Positions 1 through 10,699 of a stretch of DNA of 64,000 nt are shown one piece after another. Source of the stretch: Neoceratodus forsteri (Eukaryota > Chordata > Ceratodontiformes > Ceratodontidae); contig CM057452.1 of the NCBI GenBank assembly GCA_016271365.2, positions 1,242,695,001 to 1,242,759,000 of the forward strand, in the 5' to 3' direction. A model generated the notes under the pieces. The model did not search any database. It worked only from the letters and a program-made list of their open reading frames with translations, and was not told the DNA's origin. The stretch's first letter is position 1, and each line of letters begins with the position of its first letter. The position numbers and the translations under genes are program-made.

Positions 1-572
1 CTGCAGCCAGTGACAGGCATCGTGATGTGCCTTGTAGTGTTCGGCCACAAAATTCACCCCATTCTCCTATACTGCACCCACCTCATCATATTTCCTTATG
101 GAATAGGGTATGTATAATGCCCAAAGACCCCAAAGCACACCACAACACTTGTCAGTGTCTACAGGGTAGGGTGAGGTAAAATGGCATGAGCGTTATAGCT
201 GATGACCCAAAGGCACACCCAAATACCTGTTAATCTCTGCAGGGTGGAGATGGGGTTGGTGTCACTTCAATACTTCACTGCCATTCCTATTAAGCATCTC
301 TAACTCCTGCAATATCAATGCTAATGCCAGCAAGACAACATTCAGCATTGACAAATGCTTGTTTGTGTAGTATTCCATAAGGTCGCCAGGACATAACTTA
401 GGGATCAAGAACCAAACCGGGTTCTGTCCATAGAGTATCAAATGTTACATATGAGATCTTCCTGAGAGTGTACACACTGGAGGCATGTTTAAATGTGGAG
501 CCGATGTAGGGAAGGAGTTTCAGGGTAAAGCTAGAGGGATGCATTGTGACACCTTCTGACCCTAAGGGATGG

Positions 573-2200
573 TCAACCAGCCTGCAGATAAAGGGAGCAA
601 TGGTGGATGTTGAAAGGAGAATTTGTAATGAATCTTAAAGCCCTGTGATAGAATGTGTCAAGGGTAATTAGGGCTGACTTCAGATTATAGATGTAGAGAA
701 AATCCACATAGTCAATTAATGGAAGAAAGGTTGTTTGGACCAACCTGAGTTTGACATCCTGGGTAAGCAAGTGCTTAATGCGATAGAAGAGACCAAGCCT
801 TTGGCAAAGTTTTTTGGCTATTTCCTATATATGCATTAAAAAGGATAGTTTTCAATCTAGCCTGAAGCTGAGATATTTAAATATCTCAACTGGTTCCAGT
901 ACTTCTCCCAGGATGGTCTTAATCTGAAAATTTGTGTTCAAGGAGTCAGTGGGAACATCTTTGATATTAGGGGACAGGTGCATATTTTTTGTCTTTTTAG
1001 CATTGAGGACTAGTTTGAGATTTATTAAATTATGTTGAAGTAGGTCAAAATCATGTAAATCTAGGCAGGTGAGTTGCAGACTAGGCATGGCAACATATAA
1101 CACAGTATCATCCGCAAATAGGAGTACATTTGCTGTGATGACATTGCTGTTAATATTATTAATGTAAACAGCAAAGAGTAATGGACCTAAGATGGAGCCT
1201 TGCGGAACTCCTCTCAGGATAGGTTTTAAAGGGGAAAGGGTGCCATTGGCTTTAACCTGTTGCCACCTGTTGATAAGATAACAGGAGAACCAATTTAGTG
1301 AGGTGTCATCTAGACCAAAATTATTTAATGTGTCCAGTAGTAATTGGTGGTCATCAGTGTTGAACGCCTTGCTTAGATCTAAAAAGAGGGTGCAAACATG
1401 GTGCTTAGTGTCAAGGGAGGTTTCACAGAAAGGGTAGTGGTTGCTTGGAATGGCCTACCTCTGGAAGTGGTGGCTATGAATACAGTGCAGGGCTTCAAAC
1501 AGGCATGGGATAGGCATAAGGAAACAATACAGATAAGTATGACTAGATAGGCCACTGACAGAGCAAAGGCTGATGGCACATTTATGATGTAGAAAAAGAA
1601 ATGGGCAGACTGGATGGGCCTTGCGGTCCTTATCTGCCATCAACTTCTATGTTTCTATGTTTCTATGTAACCAGTCATCTGTAACTTTTACTACAGCAGA
1701 TATCATACTGTGTTTGGGGCAAAGCCCAGATTGTAGGGGGTTCAGTAGATTTTCTGCTTCTAGGTGGTCTCTGAGCTGGATGTTGACCAGCTTTACAAGA
1801 AGTTTAGATAGAATGGGCAGAAGCGAAATATATCAGTAATTATTGAGGTTGCATTGGTCACCAGATTTAAACAAACTGATGACATGCGCAGCTTTCCAAA
1901 TGGGAGGGATAATACCTTGGGAAAGTGACAGATTAAACAAGTGGGTGATAGGCGAGGCCAAGGCATAGTATCCTATCTGTAGAAAGTAAGTTTCAAGCAG
2001 ATCAGCTCCTGTACTTTTTTTAGGGTCAATAGTGAGCAAGAGATCCTTGACTTGCTTGGGCAAGATAGGGCTGAGATTAAATTGTGAAGAGCCAGGTCTA
2101 GTTTTGGGGGAAGGTGGTGATAGGGTGCAAGCAAGTGGCTAGGATGATAGCTTGCTGACAGCAGAAGGGTCAAAAGCTAGGCAGGGTGTGGCAAAATGAT
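573..2200 (-). pseudogene. Reverse transcriptase remnant of the Rex1-like element
   Basis: The minus strand encodes an RT in three visible blocks. The fingers are at 2063-1833 ('KSTGADLLETYFLQ', 'GIIPPIWKAAHVISLFK'). The palm is at about 1410-1090, with motif A 'FLDLSKAFNTDD', motif B 'GVPQGSILGPLLF' and motif C 'FADDTVLY'. The post-RT region is at 1103-573. Catalytic aspartates are still readable in motifs A and C, so decay is mainly by frameshift. Between fingers and palm a CR1 copy was inserted on the opposite strand at about 1423-1667. The sequence on either side joins without an obvious loss, so the insertion was clean. Confidence 0.8.
1423..1667 (+). mobile_element. CR1 LINE 3' end, 5'-truncated insertion
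   Basis: The plus strand reads 'FTERVVVAWNGLPLEVV' followed by 'GFKQAWDRHK', the typical C-terminus of CR1-group ORF2. A short 3' UTR follows, with the phrase 'gcccatccagtctgccc' in related form on the other strand. It ends in three copies of 'ttctatg' at 1648-1667, the short terminal microsatellite expected of CR1. A second copy of the same family lies at 17311-17705 on the minus strand. I could not define a target duplication, as is normal for CR1. Confidence 0.8.
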
Positions 2201-2646
2201 TATTTAACTGTTCCAGGATATCATCACTATTTGTGTAGGTAATGTCTCCTGAGGCTATTTTAGTTGGGAGGGATGAAGGTGAACTATGCCCTTCAATTTC
2301 CCTAATAATATTCCAGAATTTATCAGCATTGTTTTTGGATTACTCCTAAGCAGACTGATAGTACTTGGCCTTTTCTGCCCGAACGAGTCTGGTGTACTAG
2401 TTTCTTGCTGCTCTGAAGGCAGCCCAATCAGCTTCAGATTTTGTCCTGTGGACTTTTTTCCATATGTGATCTATGTGATGTAAGATGCATTTCAACAATT
2501 GGAGAACCAAGGGCAGTCTTTTTTCCTAGCCCTTAGTTTCATCATTGGGGCATGTTTGTTAATATCCTCCAATACAAGGTTGATGAAGTGGGTATATGCC
2601 TCATTGACTGTTGGAGCCAGGTAAAAATCTTCCCATCTAATCCCAT

Positions 2647-3759
2647 TCAGATTAGACAGGAGCTCAGAGATATTAAATCTGTGGAAATTCCTTTTGTAGC
2701 AAAGTTAGGTGGACTGGTTGTTTTTGGGAAGTGCCTCAAGCAGGCAATGGTACTGTGGTCAAAAATGTCCTTTTGAAATACCCAGGAGTAAGCAATTGTA
2801 ATGGGCCTGTTGATAAAGATTAGATCCAGGAGAGTGCTGTGCCCAGGATTTTTAATATTAGGGTGGGTGGCATCACAGATTAGTTGTGTAAATCCATGTC
2901 CATCACAGAAACTTTTTAGAGGTTCAGAACAATGAGAATTCCAATCCAAGCTGAAGTCCCCCATAAAAATAAATTCAGAGTCAATGGTTCCTAGTATGCT
3001 GTGGAGGTGGGAAATTATCCCCAGTCCACCAGAAGGGGGTCTGTAGCAGCCTGAAATGTAGATTGACTCGTTAGTCGATGGAAACATTTTAAAGGTAAGA
3101 CTTTCAAATTCCTTGGGCACGGTTGTGGAGTCGAGGACAGAGACCATGTGTCTGTCTAGAACATAAATTGCAACCCTTCCACCCCTAGATATCCTATCTA
3201 TTCTGTAAACATTGTAAGATGGGGTACTGATAGCTTGATTAGGCGTGGAAGCTTTCAGCCATGACTCTGAAACTACAAGTACTTCTGGGGTGGTATGGAG
3301 TACCCGGGCTTGAATTAAATCCATTTTCTTTAGCGAGCTGCAGACATTAATATGTAAAAAGCTGAGACCTTTTAGTTGAGGTAGATCTGAGGGAGCAGGA
3401 GTAGGTAGAGGCAGTCCAGGATTTAGGTCATTGTGTCCTGAACAGAGTAACAAGAGTAGGAGAAGCTTCTTAAGCCCCATATACAGGAATTTGAGCAGCA
3501 AGTGGTGACCATGCTTGGGGAAGGGGGTCCTGGAGGAGGATAGCCATGGTAGGGGAGGAAGTGAGGGGATACTAGGCCGAACACTGCAATATGGACAGGA
3601 ATAGTTAGTGGTGTGGGTGAGCCCAGGAGGGTCGTAAGGGTGTGATGTGGTTCCAAGTAGCTCCTGGAGTTGGTATCCCAAGAGAGGCACAAGGGTACCA
3701 GCATACGTAATATTGGGTATATGAGAAGGCAGACTGGCTGAAGCAGTAGAAGGCTGCAT
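2647..3759 (-). pseudogene. AP endonuclease domain of Rex1-like ORF2, with degenerate 2A-like motif
   Basis: This 370-residue open frame is the endonuclease part of the LINE polyprotein, which nicks target DNA for target-primed reverse transcription. Visible landmarks are 'LSFLHINV' at the domain start, 'VVSESWL' (catalytic Glu region), 'GGRVAIYV', 'YRPPSGG', 'FMGDFSLDWN' (Asp and Asn region), and 'LLDLIFIN'. The final SDH motif is degraded to 'FDHST'. Residues about 1-100 are low-complexity Pro/Ser/Leu text that probably includes 5' leader. At 3411-3443 a leucine run is followed by 'CSGHNDLNPG', which resembles the 2A-like peptide ('NPGP') placed before endonucleases in some CR1 and L2 elements. 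The terminal Pro is Leu here, so the motif is probably dead. The frame is lost after 2647. Confidence 0.78.
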
Positions 3760-4534
3760 GGGTTGTCCTCCAGAAATACCCCAGGCCAGAAATTATCCAG
3801 GTGAGTAAGGTCTACACAGTGAAGTATTAAGAGAGGGGAGAGAAAGATGTGACCTAGCAAGGGGAGAGCCATACTACAGCTTGCTATATGGTATTGTCAT
3901 GGGGCATCATGGTTGGTAGGCTCAGAGCAAAAGATTACAACAAAAAAGGGCAGAATAGTCAATGAGGCACACAATAGAGAAGGTGTTGCTAATAGCAGTA
4001 ACAGATGTCCAGGGTTAGGAAAGACACTTTGAGGCTTGGGCTGAGAAAGGTATCTGCTAAAATTGTAGTGGAGGGCAGGACAAGCTGTGGGATGCAAGCA
4101 ATCAATAATGGCCAGGAATGGGCAGGTGGGAGAAAAATACAGCCCAGAGAGCACACAGCTCTGTAAGGAGGGATATGAAAGTTAAGTTGGAAAAGAGCTG
4201 GGTACAGTAGAAGAGTGAGACAGGGAATAATGGAGTGGTAAGTATAGAAAAGGTTGTTTAAAAGGGGATGGGTAACTTAAGCTAAAAGAAAGGAGCTAGA
4301 GTGTAAGAATTAAAAAGGGTGTAAATAGAATTAGAGTGCTGTCCCTTACAATAGGGCAGGTTACAGCAGTAATTCAGAAGAGTTAACTGGAGTGGGCGAT
4401 TTAGGTTTGATCCCTTTAAGAAGGGAGGGTGTGGTTTTAGGGATAGAAAACCAGCTGACTGTAGGATTATGGTGGGAGGAGTTCCTGGAAGGAGTCTATA
4501 TAATAAAGTGTCAGAGATGGGGAAGAGGGGTGGG

Positions 4535-4880
4535 CAGAAAAATCAAGTGAGAGCAGGATGTGGCACAAAGGCCCTCGGTGAGCAACTAGCTTGATTTAGA
4601 TAACTGCTTAATGAGCAGGAATAAAAACTAATTCTTAAATATTTAATCGTTCAGCTAGGGATTGCAGGTGACCCCACAGCTCCTAGGTTTAGGAATGGAG
4701 TCAATGGCTAGGTTCACACAAATATCCAAGAAATGGCTCCAAATTTATAATTTACAGCTGGAGGGGGTGCTCTGTCTGTTGAGCAGGCATACCTGTTCTC
4801 AACCCTTGAGAAAGCAGGGAGCAGCTGCTGTGGCTACGGCCATGGGTGGAGGAATACCCAGGGGGCTTTAACACCATCTG
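4535..4880. repeat. Single-unit copy of a duplicated segment (partner 5605-5895)
   Basis: This segment begins 'aagtgagagcaggatgtggc' and repeats in direct orientation at 5611, about 1.07 kb away. Both copies share an 'aataaaaacta' stretch, the phrase 'ggagtcaatggc', and the block 'ctgtctgttgagcagg' leading into one unit of the 85-bp minisatellite. Here there is only one minisatellite unit (about 4806-4880). The spacing and the polyadenylation-like 'aataaa' would fit a degenerate LTR pair, but no 'TG...CA' ends or coding between the copies was seen, so a local duplication is equally likely. Confidence 0.65.
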
Positions 4881-5604
4881 TAAATAAAGGGAGAAGAGAT
4901 TAGCAGGAGTAAGGGGATGGGCTATCTGAGCAGGCTGGGCAGAGAAGGAGGGGAGGGGAGAGGAGAAAATTTGCTGAAAAAAAGAGAGAAAGGGAGGATG
5001 GGATCAAAAGAAGAGGAGAAGGTTAGTTAGCAATACAGAAAAGAAAAAATCTGAAGTTCAAGACAAGGTAGATGCAGATTTTAAAGTTAACAGGGGTAAG
5101 AAAGGTGGAATCAGGGGCTAAAGCAGAAGCAGATTTTAAGTACTAATGTTCCATTTCAATATATGCAGACTTTGGTTAACTCACTAGTTGAGGAAATTTT
5201 GTTCAGTAAGACCTTGCTAATTTGCTAGCTAAGGAGATGCAGTGCATAGAGGAATAAATGCAGACTTTAGAAAACACACTAGCTGTAATACTACAATACA
5301 GTGAGACCTTGTTACACAAATTACAAGCACTGGGTAATGGAACTACATGAAGCTGCCAAGAAGGAGCAGCACTAGAAAAACACCCAGGTCTGCTAGAGAG
5401 ACATATTGGATTACAAGTCATGCCCTGTTACAGTCGCTTAGCTAACAATACAGAAGGAGCAGTTCTACAAAAATCTCACTGTTGCTAGAGAAAATCTTAC
5501 GGATACAAGAAAATCTACTGGACTGCTAGAAAAACCTACTGGTCTGCAGATCTTGCAGTTTTATAGTAGCTTAACAAAAAGTACATATTGAAGATGGTGT
5601 AAGC
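4881..5604. other. Spacer between duplicated segments, no gene seen
   Basis: The spacer is purine-rich on the plus strand, with 'gggagaagag' and 'gaaaaaaagagagaaaggga' runs at 4890-5050. It then has loosely repeated phrases such as 'atgcagactttggttaac' / 'atgcagactttagaaaac' (5164 and 5258) and 'cactagttgagg' / 'cactagctg'. I saw no coding frame with family resemblance. Confidence 0.5.
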
Positions 5605-5820
5605 TTGTGAAAAATTAAGTGAGAGCAGGCTCTGGCACAAAGGTCCCTCAGTGAGCAAAAGCTGCTTAAGGAGGCAGAATAAAAACTAATTTATAGCTTA
5701 AGGATGGAGTCAATGGCCAGGCTCACACAATGATCTGAGAAATGGTGCCAAATTTAAAATTTACAGCTGGGGGGGCCTGTGTCTGTTGAGCAGGTGTACC
5801 TGTGTACCTGTTTTTGGCCC

Positions 5821-6290
5821 TTGAGAGGGTAGGGAGGAGCACCTATGGCTACGGCCATGGGTGGAGGAATGCCCAGGGGGCTTTGGAACCATCTGTTTTC
5901 AGCCCTTGAGAGAGCAGGGAGCAGCTCCTGTGGCCACGGCCACGGGTGGAGGAATACCCAGGGGACTTTGGCACTGTCTGTCTTTGGCCTTTGAGAGGGC
6001 AGGGAGCAGTTCCTGTGGATATGGCCACGGGCAAAGAAATGCCCAGGGGGCTTTGGTACCATCTGTTTTTGGACCTTGAGAGGGCAGGAAACAGCTCCTC
6101 TGGCAATGGCCATGAATGGAGAAATGCCATGGGAGCTTTGGTACCATCTGTTTTTGGCCCTTGAGAGGGTAGGGAGCAGCTCCTGTGGCTGTGGCCACAG
6201 GTGGAGGAATGCCCAGGGGGCTTTGGAATTGTCTGTTTTCAGCCCTTGAGAGGGCAGGGAGCAGTTCCTGTGGCTACAGCCACTCTGTAT
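5821..6290. repeat. 85-bp minisatellite, five full units plus a partial
   Basis: The phrase 'ttgagag' recurs at 5821, 5906, 5991, 6076, 6161 and 6246, exactly 85 bp apart each time. Units also share 'gcagctcctgtggc', 'ggccacgg', 'ggaggaatgcccaggggg' and 'accatctgt'. The period is not a multiple of three, so open frames on both strands change reading frame from unit to unit. These are by-products of the repeat and not genes. The array sits inside the second copy of the 4535-4880 duplication, which has a single unit, so the array expanded after or during that duplication. Confidence 0.93.
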
Positions 6291-6539
6291 AAAGGGTGCT
6301 GTCCCTTGAGACCCCCAACCCTACCACACCCCAGTGTTAAGAAGGCCACCACTCTGCCCCCCCAAGCCATTTGCCTTTCTCTGTCCTGGATAATGCTAGG
6401 ATGTTTTTGAAGCAATCCTGAGTTTTTTTTATGTAAAATAGGAAGAAAATGAGATTACAGCCACATGATCTAGGTTACGAAAGTAATTCCAGCAGTAGTG
6501 GGAAGATAAATGCTTCAAGTAGTCGGGGGGCCTTGGATG

Positions 6540-7640
6540 CAGCTAAGGGCTTTTGAGTAGGTGCACTGGTCAATGAGTACCCTGTAGTTGCCAGGAGTAT
6601 GCCTTTTCATGAGTGGTCAGGGAGTTCCAGATGTGATTAGGTGAACCAGTCGCTCTCAGGCAGGAATGGGTGCATTCCTGCCATGCCCTGCTCCATACTT
6701 CTTCTGCATTAAATTGTTTGGTAAGTTCATTCAGGGTAATTCCATGAGAGGCCAAGAATTCCTTTGCATACCCTATCTCAGGAAATTGTCAAAGGCCATC
6801 GGGGTCTGTACTTTCAGGCTCAAAGGGTACATGATGTGGGCAGTGATATATGTTTGTTTTAAGACTTTGTTGGAAAATAGAACCTACCAGGATCACTGTA
6901 CTGTGCTGCGGAAAAGCCATGCTCAAGGTAGAGGCATTTATCCCCAAAGTACTCGTATTTTTTGGATCAGGCAGTCTTGAGCAGTTCACCTTTAGTGTAG
7001 TAACTGAGGAAAGCTGTAATAGCAGAATGGGAATGAGCCTTTGGTTCTTTAGGTGGGGAAGCCAAAGCTCCATGCACTCCAATGATGTGCCGTTGTCATT
7101 CAAAATCCCCACTATTTCATGTAGCAGCTCCTCTGTAAATGTTATCATGTCCACTTGTTTTGTCTTTTATAAGAGACTATAAAGATGAATATTATTGTGG
7201 CAGTGTTGATTTTGTAACTCTTCCATCTTTTGTCCAGCTCCAGTTCTTTTCAGTTTAGAGAAAGCGGTGTTGTATTGTGAATGTCCACAGTGCGTACGTA
7301 GTCTGACAGTCATTCCTCCATGGTGCTGCTCATTTTACCACAATCCTAAGGTCTCTCTGGTCATCAGCCACCACAGCTTCTGGGAGGTACAAAGTATCTC
7401 CCATGTCCTGGAGTTGTGAACAGATTTTTGTTGACATTATCATGAAGTTATTTTTTTTCATCTTTCTCACTATCTTTTATTGGAGGAGACAATGACACAG
7501 CGCAGGAGGCTGAGCCACGTCTCTCTTGTAGCTGTTCAGCAGCTTGAGCTTTTGTTTCCTTAGGGGAGAAATTAGCAGCCGATTCCTTCATTTTTGCCTC
7601 ATGGATATGAGGACTTCTGTGATTGAATGATTCTGGGGAG
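6540..7640 (-). pseudogene. Unidentified old coding remnant
   Basis: I do not recognise this. On the minus strand, three patches read like real protein text. A charged Glu/Lys/Ser-rich patch lies at about 7640-7470 ('KETKAQAAEQLQERR'). Then comes 7154-6789 (121 residues, starting 'MDMITFTEELLHEIV'). The last is 6755-6570 ('HGITLNELTKQFNAEEVW', then 'NHIWNSLTTHEKAYSW'). Frameshifts and stops separate them. The order charged patch then longer domain could be a gag-like or domesticated transposon protein, but no family motif supports a name. A processed host pseudogene is the other possibility. Confidence 0.25.
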
Positions 7641-7649
7641 GGAGGGAGG

Positions 7650-8110
7650 TTTACTTATTTGTTGAGGATTACAGATGGTTTTGTGAGCCAATGTGGAGCT
7701 CAGAGATCAGATTGCAATTAGGTAGGTGACATGAAGAGAAATCTCCTCTCTTGCCATTTTTTGAAGATATACAGTATAGTACAATATTCCAAGACTAGTT
7801 GAGACAGCACAGTTGAAAGTGACAAATGAAATATTAATTAATATTAATTAATTATTTAAATATACATATTTACAGAGATTAGGGTTGTGATACTTTTATT
7901 GAGTGTTAACCTGGTTGGCAGGGTCCACCATTTTTTTTATCTTTCTTCAAATCCATCCATCTCACCACTGACCTGTGGAGCAGTTAGTAAGTCCTGGACC
8001 ACATGGAGTGACAGTGAAGTGGGTGTCATCCATGAATCCAAGGATTCCACACCCTCTCAGCAGGCAGCACCCCATATCATGTCATTCAGTGAACAGTAGG
8101 CAGGTATCCT
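7650..8110. other. No gene seen; AT-rich patch
   Basis: The stretch includes a palindromic 'attaattaatattaattaat' run near 7835-7860. Nothing else could be assigned. Confidence 0.4.
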
Positions 8111-8113
8111 TTT

Positions 8114-8560
8114 GTGAGAGTGACAATAAAGGACAACATAGATGCAAACCTATTAAAAACTCTGTGGGAAAAGTGCAATGGCTGCATTACTCCACACAGT
8201 CTAACACCAGGGATTCTGGTAACTGATAATGGAATTAATACAGTCAAGCAGCATCCAAGGATAGATATACCCATCCCATATGCCATGTTTAGCTCACTGT
8301 CTCAGCTTGGTGCAGAATTTCTTGTCCAATAACTACCAGGTCAACAGCATTATTGATGCAGTAAAAACCACTGTTGACCATTTCTCCCACTTGCTTAAGG
8401 TATATAAGGCTCTGAAAGGTATTCAACAGGTGAAGAAAACTGCCATATCATGAGCTCAAACAGGTGGTAACTTTGCAGAATTCCAACGGTTATATGTTAA
8501 ATGGTTCTTGGAACTACATGTGGCTGTTCAAGATTGTCTGAGGACACATTAAATATCAGG
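8114..8560 (+). pseudogene. Possible hAT transposase fragment, decayed
   Basis: The plus strand reads 'GILVTDNGINTVKQ' and, after a frameshift near 8330, 'NSIIDAVKTTVDHFSHLL'. In hAT transposases a 'vTDNaaNmvkA' segment (catalytic Asp) is followed by a Cys/His segment and then a helix like 'lvkkvRdivghF'. The order and spacing here fit that loosely. The expected Cys/His piece is not clear and at least two frameshifts are needed. I give this as a weak suggestion only. No terminal inverted repeats were tied to it. Confidence 0.3.
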
Positions 8561-8710
8561 TACTGATATTATGTTTTTAGACAACAACTGACAGCTACAG
8601 ATGCAGCGAATTTAAAATCCGCTGGTAAAGTGAACACAAAGTGGCCACTTTGCATTGGCACTTCGCTACGCGGAGTGCCCCATAGAAAAGGCTCAATTCA
8701 CCTTGTTATT

Positions 8711-9226
8711 TATTATTTTTTTTGCAAGCTGCCGGCCGCCTGGTGTTTCTCGGCCTAGTTACAGGCCATGGGCTTCCAATCCCTGCATCAGCCTTGAGCC
8801 CTCCGATACCTATGGCTTGACCCCCACGGCGGGGCTGCGGCACTCCCACCTACATGCCGCAGTCCTCAGACTAGGTTGGAGGGCTGGCCTGGGGAGCTAA
8901 TCAAAGCCGTGGTGAGCTTCATTAGTGGCAGCCGGCACCTATTTTTTCAGCTTTTTCCTTTGGGGAGGCGGGGTCGTGCAATGACGCCAGCGTCCACCCC
9001 GCCCCCTGAGTATGCGAGTGCCGGTAACGGTGCGACTCCTGGCCTCTGCCAGGGGTCACCAGTGCTCCGGACACTTCCCCCCTCCCCCCAGAGAAGGAGA
9101 GCAGTCGCTAGGATGCTCTATCCTTCTCCCCCTCGGCTGGCCCTCCAGCGACCCTGGTCTGTTCCCGAACCCGGGTCGCCGGCGTCGCATGTGGAAATCC
9201 AACCACTGCACCAACGGGCTGGCTTC
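8711..9226 (-). mobile_element. tRNA-derived SINE, copy 1, with 14-bp target duplication
   Basis: This GC-rich block is flanked by a perfect direct repeat, 'TTCACCTTGTTATT', at 8697-8710 and 9227-9240. On the minus strand the element starts with a tRNA-like head: an A-box-like 'GTTGGTGCAGTGGTT' at 9201-9215 and a B-box-like 'GACCCGGGTTCGGGAAC' at 9161-9177. It ends in an A/T-rich tail next to the left repeat (8711-8723). This layout is that of a SINE transcribed by RNA polymerase III and mobilised by a LINE. The ~350-bp body has no counterpart I recognise. A second copy is at 34589-35186. Confidence 0.85.
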
Positions 9227-9250
9227 TTCACCTTGTTATTATTACTTCAT

Positions 9251-9293
9251 GTTGTCATTCCACCTTAAAAGCGAAGTAAGGTGGAGTGACAAC
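9251..9293. repeat. Short hairpin
   Basis: The arms 9251-9266 (starting 'gttgtcattcc') and 9278-9293 (ending 'gagtgacaac') are inverted repeats with 15 of 16 positions paired and an 11-bp loop. It lies right next to the SINE target site, at the start of the 9313-12500 repeat mosaic. Confidence 0.8.
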
Positions 9294-9312
9294 AATATTG
9301 GCAGCAACCCAC

Positions 9313-9600
9313 CCACACAGTCACCAGAATGAATGTGCATCCCCAAAGTGCTACTTTCTTGTGCCAAGAAAACTCCCCACTGTTGATGAAGTGAAATGAG
9401 AGTGTAACAAGAAATGCAAAGTCTCCCAGAATTAATGGCACTCTCAGTCATGTGCGCAGTGGTCAGATCACACACAAAGTCACCAGAATCCCCAAAATGC
9501 TATTGTCTTGTTTCCAGAAAATTCCACAGTGCTGATGAAGTGAAATGACAGCATAATAAGAAATGCAGTCTCCCAGAATTAATGGTACCATGCAAAATGC
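9313..9600. repeat. Tandem duplication of ~160 bp
   Basis: 'cacacagtcaccagaat' at 9313 recurs as 'cacacaaagtcaccagaat' at about 9472. The following text ('tgatgaagtgaaatga', 'aagaaatgcaaagtctcccagaattaatgg') is shared. Two units, clearly diverged. Confidence 0.8.
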
Positions 9601-9604
9601 ACAG

Positions 9605-10690
9605 ACAGATTAAGATTGCACTGCCCACTCAAGGGATGTATACAAAAAGGCACAACAACACCTAACCAGTGCTCACAAGTCACAAATCCAAATCTGGAAA
9701 GGAACACATTTTGCCAGTTGGGGGATTAGTGCATGGCAGTAGCAATCCACTACCGGTAAAGATACCACAAAGCAGTATAAAAAATTAATGCAGGTGCGGT
9801 GGATAGCAGGTTCACATTGCAGCAATTACTCTGTAATACAATAAAAGGTGTCTGATTTAATGGCACGCATTGCACGCATGCACACACACACACTACAAGT
9901 AATGCGTAGCAAATTGAAACCTTTAGTAATGTAACCAAATGTTTTAAATACACTGAAATTATACACTGCTGCACCATAACAATCAGCAAAAAATTTCAAG
10001 AATTACTGAAAATATTACTGTGCACATTAACACAGTTAGACAAGAAAAAAATAACCAAAACAGAAAGACTGCCTTTTTCTCCCAGTTAATTGACCTACTG
10101 TACACCATAAATACACCTCGCCCCAAAGCACACTTTACAGTACACAGACTGACTGCTCTAAATTAACATTCAAAATCCACTCACAACAATAAACACTTGA
10201 TGATATAAGCACAGAAGGGTTTCCTACAATCAATGTACTAAATTTTGAGCAAAAAATATTACTCAAAAAGGCATTTTAAACAGCTTTTAGAGGTGTTGAA
10301 TGGCAAAGCTCTGAGAGCAAACTGTCTCCAGCTACCACTGCACACACACTACCCAGGCCAGAACTGAGGTTGTGCCTAACAATCTAGAGCCCATTTGACC
10401 TGCAATCCCATGAATAACTGCAGAATTTCATTTGGAACTCAATTACAGGGTGAAGTGAAGCAAATTACATTGATTTCAAAGTACTTTGCCTTAAAATTGG
10501 TGGAGAAGTGGTTTGAGGAAGGTGGAATAATGCAAAGTCATTGGTTTCAATGGACTTCGCATTCCACATTATGAAACGAAGTACTCCGCTTCACATTGTG
10601 GAGTTATCCGTGGATTCTGCATTACTCAGTGAATCACTTCATGGAGCAAATTGGGGCCACTTTGCCCACCACTGTTTACAGTACTGTAAC
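9605..10690. repeat. ~1.1-kb non-coding repeat, copy A
   Basis: This block aligns in direct orientation along its length with 11391-12495. Shared landmarks are 'cagacagattaagattgc', 'ggataGCAGGTTCACATTGC', 'aataaaaggtgtctgattt', 'cactgctgcacca', and 'gatgatat.agcacag.agggttt'. The 3' part (10440-10690) is full of 'gtgaagt' / 'acttcacctt' inverted motifs. I saw no coding frame. It may be a non-autonomous DNA transposon, but no ends could be fixed. Confidence 0.8.
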
Positions 10691-10699
10691 TCACATGCT

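Larger units (their letters stand above)
330..4150 (-). mobile_element. Rex1-like non-LTR retrotransposon, decayed
   Basis: Read on the minus strand, this stretch gives a leucine-rich leader, an AP endonuclease (about 3390-2700), a linker, a reverse transcriptase (about 2070-850) and a post-RT region (770-573). The order is that of CR1-group LINEs. The post-RT text with 'DYVDFLYIYN' and 'FYHRALRF' resembles Rex1-like elements, but the exact clade is uncertain. Reading frames are broken in several places. A CR1 3' end on the plus strand interrupts the RT at about 1423-1667. The 3' limit is not sharp: 1-570 may still be C-terminal coding and 3' UTR. The 5' limit near 4150 is a guess from the last long open frame. 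Confidence 0.8.

Noticed and set aside
4485..4520. TATA-like 'tctatataataaag' as a promoter
   Set aside because: No coding or transcript feature starts downstream in a fitting position; AT-rich text makes this a chance match.
5754..6410. Several overlapping open frames of 70-119 residues on both strands
   Set aside because: They are translations of the 85-bp minisatellite in changing frames; the repeated residues follow the DNA repeat and there is no gene-like start, composition or family match.
8655..9332. GC-rich region as a CpG-island promoter with open frames of 81-130 residues
   Set aside because: The block is bounded by a perfect 14-bp target duplication and has a tRNA-like head, so it is a SINE; the frames reflect high GC content.
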